DNA from: Posidonia oceanica
Lineage: Eukaryota > Streptophyta > Magnoliopsida > Alismatales > Posidoniaceae
NCBI GenBank assembly: GCA_037176725.1
Contig: JAZBRS010000013.1
Span: 5,211,001-5,275,000 of the forward strand
DNA length: 64,000 bases
Reading direction: 5' to 3'
Shown here: one piece after another, positions 55,797 through 64,000 of the stretch
Numbering within the stretch: the first letter of the stretch is position 1
How the letters are laid out: every line of letters starts with the position of its first letter
Program-made: the position numbers and the translations under genes
Notes under the pieces: model-generated
What the model was told of the DNA's origin: nothing
What the model saw: only the letters and a program-made list of their open reading frames with translations
Databases searched by the model: none

Positions 55797-58510
55797 TTGC
55801 ATCTTCCCTCAATCAATCCCCTTATATTGGAACAATCCTAGTCATCCATTCCAAAACCACTCTTGATAATAAAACAAAAACCACCAACACAAGCAGTCAC
55901 CTATTATTTTCTTTTTTCAAATATTAACGTCAAAAAATCAAACATTTTCACGGCACGATTCCCATTATAACCCTAATAAACTTTAAACCCCTCTCTCTCC
56001 CCTCCACTCCTCTCCTCATCTCTCTCTCTAACGTCAACAACCCCTCCCCCCACTGCCCCGGACGCAACGCCGCCTCCTCGATCCCTTCTTCGACCACTGC
56101 CTCCTGGAGAGTAGAGACAAGGAAAAGGAAGCACGGGATCCGGGTTGTCATCATCTTCTTGCTTTTCTTCTTCTCTTAACGGAAAGGTGGTGATGAGGTT
56201 TCCAGGTTTGGCAGGCTTTGATCCTCATCCCCTTCCCCAACTCGTGTCGACCACTGCCTCTACCTTCCTCCGCAATAAATGGCTCCGGTGATACCAACGA
56301 TGAGCAACATCTCTATATAAGGGCGTGCCATCCTCCTCTGGTTCGATTCATCCAGACCCACTTCTTAAATACCTACCATTGTTCATTGCCTTCTTTTGCT
56401 CTATCTCTCTATTCCTGCTCTACTTTTCTACCACTTGGATTCTCTTCTGATTTTCTCGTAAAAATTTGATTTTCTTTCCTTGTTGCAGGGAGTAGGAATC
56501 GTGGGGGAGTGCTTCACAGCCATCCTCACTGGACAAAGATCAGAGCAGATTCTACTCCACAAGGGGGTCATCGGCGGCGGTTGTCTGTGCCAGAGTGGAG
56601 GAGCATAGGAACTATTTTTTAGACAGATTGAAATTTCATTTTGTTTAGTAATATGAAACTATTATTTATTCAGTTTAGTAATACTAAATTGAAAATTCAT
56701 TTTATTTTAGTAATACTAACTTATTGACCAATGATGAGGACATATCCTTAACATTATCAATTCTCTTCTAATTTTGTTTCCAGACAAATTTTACATAAGA
56801 TGTCTAAGTTTCTTCTTAACTTCTGCAGAGAAAGAGAGTATCTGTTATCGACAATAAATGAAGCAAACAACGACCAAAATAGTATTACTAAACATAAATT
56901 GTAATCGTTTTACAACATGATTACATATTAAGACGTATTATTTCAAAAATGTTATCACTAAACGGATCAAATTTCGACCAAGACAGTATTACAGAAGAGA
57001 TACTAATCCGAATTAAAATAAGGCAATATATGTAGTTACACTATTCTAAAAATAATGTTACTAAACCAAATAAACTTCAACATAAAACAGTGTTACTAAA
57101 CTGAAACTAAGTTCGTTTCTGTACATCAGACATGCATTCATATTTAGTAATACTAATTGTAAACAGTATTACTAAATAATCTAGGAACAATATTACTAAT
57201 CGTTAATTTACGTGAATGCAACAAAGGAAACAAAAATATAGTAAAACACGTCTCCAAATATTATTAAGACATATTATTTCAAAAATGTTATCACTAAACG
57301 GATCAAATTTCGATCACGACAGTATTATAGAAGAGATATTAATCCAAATTAAAACAAGGTAACATATGTAATTGCACTATTCTAAAAATAGTGTTACTAA
57401 ACCAAATAAACTTCAATATAAAATAGTGTTACAAAACTGAAACTAAGTTCGTTTCTGTACGTGCATTCATATTTAGTAATGCTAATTGTAAACAGTATTA
57501 CTAAACAATCTAGGAACAGTATTACTAATCGTTAATTTACGTGAATGCAAAAGGGGAAACAAAAATATAGTAAAACACGTCTCTAAATATTATTGCTGTG
57601 AACGTGGAATACATGTATAGAAGATATTTTTGGTAGTTATTTGAAATTCAAAACATTTAAATATTTTATTTATGGAAATGTATCATTGACCTACTGTTAA
57701 CGTGGGTTAATAGAATACCAAGTCAAATATAAGAGAGAAAAAAATGGGAAAATTTAAAAAGGAATGAAACAGTTACCATAAAAAAACTCAATCAATTGAA
57801 AAATAACTACCATAAACGCATTGCATTACACGTCATCCAAAATAAATTTAACATATAGAAAATATTGTAGTACACGTACGGAAGATATTTAAATAGTTTA
57901 TATATAGAAATATTGTAATACACGTATAGAAGACATTTTGGGCATGTATTTGAAATTTGGAATATTAAAAAAGATTATTTATGGAAATGTATAATTGAGC
58001 AGTTATTAACGAGAGATAATATAATGCCACGTCAAATATAAGAAAAAAAAACGGGAAAGTCTAAAAAGTAATGAAATAGTTATTATAAAAAAAATGTTCA
58101 ATCATTGAATAATAACTACCATAAACACATTGAATCACACGTCATCAAAAAAAATCGAAACATTATTATTTTGGACCTATCACACACATCAATAGATTTT
58201 TTTGGAAGTTATTCGAAATTCCAGAAATTTAAATATGGAAAACAATTAACTAACTGCGTCAAACGTGCGTTGATTTAAACTCACGTCTAATATGGAAAAA
58301 ATCAACGAAGATATACAGAAAACAGTTACCATATTCAAACTAAATTTACATGTCATATAAAAATTAAAATAGTTTTATTTAGCATAAAAAAAACATAAAA
58401 CTACTAACTATAAAATGGTGGTTTTCATAATAACCACTGGATTAACATCTAACGACTATGTCGCATCTTCCTTCAAAATAGTTAATTTGAGAGAGGATGT
58501 AATTTCTTGC
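55797..58510 (+). mobile_element. TA-associated non-autonomous element
   Basis: It starts TTGCATCTTCCCTCAATC, like 5992, and the next 60 bases align with that element (GGAACAATCC...CATCCATTCC). It ends with a decayed hairpin at 58462-58500 and CTTGC before (TA)n at 58511. A GC-rich segment at 56030-56600 may be gene-derived but is unrecognised. The remainder is AT-rich with AGTATTACTAAA words and a tandem duplication. No transposase is present. Confidence 0.6.
56927..57597 (+). repeat. Tandem duplication, 336-bp unit
   Basis: ATTAAGACGTATTATTTCAA at 56927 recurs at 57263 (ACATATT variant), and both units end near CACGTCTC(C/T)AAATATT. The units are about 90% or more alike by eye. They hold many AGTATTACTAA and TTTAGTAATAC words. 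Confidence 0.9.
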
Positions 58511-58629
58511 ATATATATATAAAGAGTATATATCTATTACATACTCTCTCAACACTCAAAACTGCTTTTGTCTACAACAAAAATTGATTTCTAGTTTTGT
58601 TTTTTGAAATTTAAAAATTAAAAATATAT

Positions 58630-59230
58630 TTAAACCCCCCCACCTTCTCGAACCCTAAATCCATCCCCGCACCCGTCCCTCCCAACGCCACCCCTCCCTG
58701 CCCACTCACCACCCCCTCCCTACGTCGCCCCCCCTCCGTGCGCCGACGGCTCCTTGCGCCCCCCTCCCTGCACACTCTACCACCCCCTCGCTGCGCCACC
58801 CCCCCTCCCCGCACCCCCCCTCCCTACGCCGACGCCTCCTTGCCCCCCCCCCTCCCTGCTCGCTCCACCACCCCTCCCTGCATCGCCCCCCTCCCTGTGC
58901 CGATGCCTCCTTGCGCCCCTCCTCCCTGCTCGCTCCACCACCCCCTCCCTGTGCTGCCCCCCTCCGCACAGCCCCCCTCCCTGCACCGCCCCCCCACCCT
59001 TACGCCCCTCCTCCCCGCACCCCCCTTCCCTGCACCCCCCCCGTCCCTGCTCGCTCCTACATGACACAGCACGCCCCCCTCCTGTGACGCCGCGCGCCAA
59101 CGAGATCTACAGCCGTCGCCTACGCGAAAGGCTCCACCACCCCTTGCGCCGACCCGACTCCTTGCGACGACCCTACGCCGACACACCCCCTCCTTGCATC
59201 GGCCCTCCTCCCTGATCCAACCACCACACC
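58630..59230 (+). repeat. Cytosine-rich minisatellite
   Basis: Irregular repeats of CCCCCTCCCTGC, CTCGCTCCACCACC and GCCGATGCCTCCTTGCG occur, with many C4 to C9 runs on the plus strand and almost no guanine runs. It is embedded in DNA that is otherwise strongly AT-rich. Long ORFs on both strands are by-products of the low complexity. Confidence 0.9.
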
Positions 59231-59266
59231 CTCTCCCTGCGTCGCCGGTCCTGAGATCTACAACCA

Positions 59267-60020
59267 CCGTAGTGGGAGGAGTTGGTTTTTTTTTAATAAT
59301 ACTATTTTGTATTCAGTTTAGTAATACTATTTTGTATTCAGTTTTATAATTGTTCTAAAATCGTATTATACTTCTTGTGCTTCACCTTGAACTCTGATCG
59401 AAGGGAGGAAGAGTAGAGGTTGGTGGAGAAGTGGTCCTAGCAGGCGGTGATGGTGTTGTTGTAGTGGTGGGGTTTGTTGTGGTGGTGGTGTGGTGTTGGG
59501 AATTTTATTTTGTATTCATAACTGTTCTGTATTCATAACTGTTTCATTTAGTATCTATATTTCAATTTCGTTTCGTGATACGATCCTACACAAAATAACA
59601 AACCATTAAATTCAACTTTATAGCTACATCCGTAACAGTATTACAAAACTAATTGAACCCAGCGAAATTGTATTGTAAATAATATTGAAACAGTGATATG
59701 AAAAATGAAATAGTAATCGTACCAGTAAAAAATGTACTATGAAATCGTAAAATGATTGTATGAAAATATACTATTAATATATAAAAAAGCATACTATTAA
59801 TAAAACACAAATTATTTTTTATTTAGTTCTGTAAAATAAAATTATTTTTTATTCAATTCAGTAATACTAGATTAAAAAATCAAATTATTTTTTATTCAGA
59901 TCAATAACTACCACACTTAAATGTAATTAAATAAAAATTTAAAGACATTTCTCTCCAAAAAGAAATCACTAGTGGTATTACTTTAAAATAGGTAGTTCTG
60001 ATAGACACCATCAGATCAAT
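59267..60020. other. AT-rich remainder of the element
   Basis: No gene. Repeated TTTTGTATTCAGTT and AATACTATT words, and a GTGGTGGTGG run at 59455-59500. Confidence 0.5.
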
Positions 60021-60087
60021 ATCCAATGGTCATGTTGCATCTTCCCTCAAAATAGTTAATTTGAAGGAGAATGCAACTGATCTCTTG

Positions 60088-60661
<574 letters not shown>

Positions 60662-60662
60662 A

Positions 60663-61144
60663 TGGCTTCTCTTGCATCCTACCCTATTTTAATAAAATGA
60701 GGTAACTTCATCTACAACCGTTGATTTGGAATCTAGTGTATTATATTAAAACCACTTAATCAAGGGTGAGTGGTTTCTTCAAAGAGATTGTTTTGTTTTT
60801 TCCCTCCAAATCTCTACATGAGTTGGTTTGTTAGCAACAAATTTATTCAATTAGTTCGAGATTTTTGGATGAGTCACGTTGCAACTTGCATAGATTTGGC
60901 CTACTGAATGCAACTTGCCTTTTTTTTAAAACCGAATCAATCCAAAACCATGCAACTTTTACCAATTTTTTCGCTATGGTGATTCTGCACAATTTTTCTC
61001 TTTCGTACGTCTTTGGGGGTGATCTGAGAGGGGGATGGAGGATGTGGTGAGATAGGGATGAGAAAGATCTGTATTTTTTAAGAGAGAGAGTGTGTGTGGT
61101 GAGATAAGAAGAGAGAAAGAGAGAGAGTCGTGTGTGTGGTGGTG

Positions 61145-61176
<32 letters not shown>

Positions 61177-61796
61177 AAAAGAGATGGAATTGTGTATACA
61201 TGTAAAAGAGGGAGAGAGGTAAGAGATAGGGACATAGGTAAGAAAGAGAGTAGATGAGGGAGAAATTCGTATTTTTCTAAAGAGAGAGAAAGAGAGAGTG
61301 GTGAGATAGAGAGAGGAGTCGTGTGTGTGTGTGGAAAAACAAAAAATTATCTATAATTCATAGTCCTCTCTCTCTCTCAATTTTCTCTCACCCTCTTCCC
61401 CTCTCTCTCTCTCTCATTCTCTCTCCTCTCTAACTCTCTTTCACACATATACACAACTCTCAGTGTTTTTCTCCATCTCTCTCTTCACCACCAACACACA
61501 CATGACTCCTTCTCTTTCTCTCTCTCCCTATCTCACCACACTCTCTCTCTTTCTTTAAAAAAATACAAATCTCTATCTCATCCACTCTCTTTCTTATCTA
61601 TCTCCATACCTTATCGGAGTAACTGCTTCAATTAGTTGCTTACTAATTAATTTGAAGGGAAAATAAAAATCAATCTCTTATAGAAAACCACTCACACTAA
61701 ATTAAGTAGTTTTAATATTATACTAGATTCCAAATCAACGGTTTTAAATGAAGTTACCTCATTTTATTAAAATAGAGTAGGATGTAAGAGAAGTCA
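60663..61796. mobile_element. Fold-back element with long terminal inverted repeats
   Basis: The left end TGGCTTCTCTTGCATCCTAC and the right end (minus strand) TGACTTCTCTTACATCCTAC begin terminal inverted repeats of about 110 bases (60663-60775, about 61680-61796). The interior is also inverted: GA-rich 61080-61330 faces CT-rich 61360-61560, with GTGTGTGGTGGTGGAGAG matching the complement near 61475-61500. Both flanks are (TA)n. No transposase. MULE-like or Foldback-like, undetermined. Confidence 0.8.
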
Positions 61797-61818
61797 TATA
61801 TATATATATATATATATA
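61797..61818. repeat. (TA)n tract between two elements
   Basis: A short TA run separating the fold-back element from the next element. Confidence 0.9.
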
Positions 61819-61830
61819 AGGAGCATATCT

Positions 61831-63741
61831 GGTACATCTTCCCTCATAATCTCCTTAGATAGGACTATATCTTAACCGTCTATCTCTAAATCTATCATCA
61901 ACTAAGTTATAGTAAAAACCACAAACCACCTTAACAAAACCACCATGGATTACAAATTCAAAATTCAAAAAAAATCCAAATTAGTAAAGAATCTTTAATA
62001 ACAACTACCATACCCATCTTTCCCTTAACAACCACTCTCTTGATTTTCTCCCTAATAACTGTACTAAGTGAATCCTCTCTCCCACACTCCCTCTCCACTC
62101 TTCCTCCGTGAATCCTATTTTCTCAACCATTCCACTTTCCTCTCTCTCTCTCTCTCTCTTTGGTCCAAACGTCCATTTGGTTTATAATAAAAGAAGTTTT
62201 TGTTTGCTATAAATTTAGTGTTACTAAATACGGTCTAGTTTCTGTGTTGTCAAATCTATAATTAAATTAGTATTACTAAATACAAAATAGTTTCAGTGTC
62301 ACCAAATGCATTACTAGTTTAGTAATACCAAGTAACGAAATAGTTTCAATATTACCAAATACAATTACCAAAAGTTTTCATTAACAGTTACACGCTTAAG
62401 TAATACCAAATAATTGAATTAGTATTACTAAATACGGAATAGTTTCATTGTCTCTAAATGCATAACTAATTTAGTAATACCAAATAATGGAATAGTTTCA
62501 ATACTACCAAATTCATTTATCAAAAATTTCAGAGTCATCAAATGCATAACTAATTTAGTAATACCAAATAGTTTCAGTATTACTAAATACAAATCGCTAG
62601 ATGTTTCTATCATTTCATATACCTAAAACAAAAACATCAACAAAAAAAAAAAGTTAACATAGTTTCAGTATCACCAAATCCACCAAATGCATTACTAATT
62701 TAGTAATATTAAATAACAGAATAGTTTCAGTTTACCAAATGCATTTACCAAAAGTTTACATTAACAGTTATATACTTAAGTAATACCAAATAATTGAATT
62801 AGTATTACTAAATACAGAATAGTTTCAAAAAAATTATAGTATGATCAAAACAAGATATAAACATATTAAGTATTATTAATTGAACCGAGATGGGAAAAAA
62901 ATACATATTTATGATGTCTTAACGAAAAAACCAACAAAGCAACCATATGACAATAATCAAAACGAAATATAAACATACTAGGAAAGGAGTATCGAATATA
63001 ATGTGACAATATGTAAGAAATATGATCAATGTATCACTTTTTTTTCAACTAAGAGAAAAGAGACGACATGAAATATATCATGAATATAGAAAAGATAAAA
63101 TTAATGAAATGTTCACCATCAAAATATGGATTATCTGTGTATCAATTCCTTTATTTAATTTTTGTCTTCAACTACTCAAAAGGGACGACCATCAATTAAT
63201 TTTTGATTCAGGTAAAGAAATATTCTATAATATGTTCACCATAAAATCGTAACACACGTTGCAATATTTTTTTGAATTTTTAATTCATCGTAGATTCATA
63301 TAGGTTCACACGGTCAAAATAATGCAACCTCATCACACATAAAAAATTTGAATAAAATATTGCTAGATTCACATGGTAGTGGTAGTGGATGGTTACAAGA
63401 TTTTCTAAATATATATCCAAATTGAATGTTTGATACAAATTACCATATATTGCAAACGGTTATATATTGAATTTCCAACCCATGTGAACACAATGCATGA
63501 CAAATCATCCGAGAAAATGTTTTTTTCATTTACGATTACCAAATTGAAGAAACCCAACATACATCTAGATTTATGGAAAAAAGATCTTTTCTTTAGGAGG
63601 GAAAATAAAAATCTACAAAACTACTAACAGTTAGACCTTAAAAACTAATGGTTTCAATATGAACCTTAGATTCTAGATCTAAGGGTACCACATACATCTT
63701 CCCTCAAATTAGTAAAATGAAGGAGTCAGAAGTCAATCCTG
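61831..63741 (+). mobile_element. TA-associated non-autonomous element
   Basis: The 5' part from GGTACATCTTCCCTC is the inverted copy of 1-827. The 3' end carries a decayed hairpin, CATCTTCCCTCAAATTAG, at 63695, and the tail GTCAATCCTG before (TA)n at 63742. The middle (62210-62830) is made of TTTAGTAATACCAAATA and AGTATTACTAAATAC words in both orientations. No gene. Confidence 0.55.
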
Positions 63742-64000
63742 TATATATATATATATATAAACATACACTCTCTCTCTCTCTCTCTTTGAAGAGCCATTAA
63801 AGATTTTGTACTTTAGTTTCGTATTTTAGATGTCATGTCTCAAGTTCCAATCAATGGAGACTAAGGGGGGACAAGTCAAGTTCAATCTTCGGGTTTCTGC
63901 AATCCAAAAAGTTTTCTTTTCATCTTTTATTTTTTAAGTGTTTGTTTTATTCAAGATCATGTTATCACTTCTCAATAATATGTTAAGCTAAGTTCTTTGT
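63742..64000. other. (TA)n and (CT)n tracts, then unassigned sequence
   Basis: TA run 63742-63759 and CT run about 63770-63786. The remaining 210 bases contain no supported feature. Confidence 0.6.

Noticed and set aside
58611..59267. Several ORFs of 67-153 codons, Pro- or Gly-rich, on both strands
   Set aside because: All come from the cytosine-rich minisatellite; no domain, and the same tract is open in many frames at once.

Overview
This window is plant nuclear DNA, from an angiosperm, probably a eudicot or magnoliid; I cannot name the species. The evidence is Ty1/copia elements primed by initiator tRNA-Met, Tat/Ogre-like Ty3/gypsy LTRs, hAT-like MITEs, and spliceosomal GT-AG exons of a plant NHX antiporter. 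I see no intact host gene. Almost all of the 64 kb is transposable-element DNA, plus decayed gene pieces that were either trapped or disrupted.

Layout. (1) Positions 1-11915 hold short non-autonomous elements, many ending in (TA)n tracts and carrying a GCATCTTCCCTC hairpin. They include fragments of a receptor-like kinase (2599-2988), a Ulp1-like protease (7320-7631) and a PDR-type ABC transporter (9907-10062). A 2.6-kb solo LTR (3349-5949) sits in one of the TA tracts, and a hAT-like MITE lies at 10810-11295. (2) Positions 11916-42433 are one old Ty1/copia element (copia A) split by three younger insertions, each with a perfect 5-bp target-site duplication: a 12-kb gag-only Tat/Ogre-like element (14673-26655, GTGTA), a 2.8-kb solo LTR (27911-30728, GTAGC) and a 10-kb SIRE-like copia element on the minus strand (31006-41097, ATTGG). 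(3) Positions 42434-46056 are AT-rich DNA with one small MITE. (4) Positions 46057-54772 are a minus-strand NHX-type Na+/H+ antiporter pseudogene. One of its exons is split by a third copia element (copia C, 46096-53913, TSD GTGAT), which is itself split by a 3.15-kb solo LTR (47408-50560). (5) Positions 55431-63760 are a chain of non-autonomous elements separated by (TA)n tracts, with a 570-bp TA array, a 600-bp cytosine-rich minisatellite and a 1.1-kb fold-back element.

The most unusual signal is in the non-coding parts of the LTR elements. Each family carries dispersed short words together with their reverse complements. In the gag-only element, two clusters of about 15 hairpin units (20750-23290) show paired changes that keep the stem, for example GGCAG/CTGCC in some units and GATAG/CTATC in others. 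The three Tat-like LTR families share a conserved block and a 10-base word resembling the primer binding site, while their upstream parts look unalignable. These are by-eye readings and need alignment and folding statistics. The coding regions are decayed, so the elements look immobile today.
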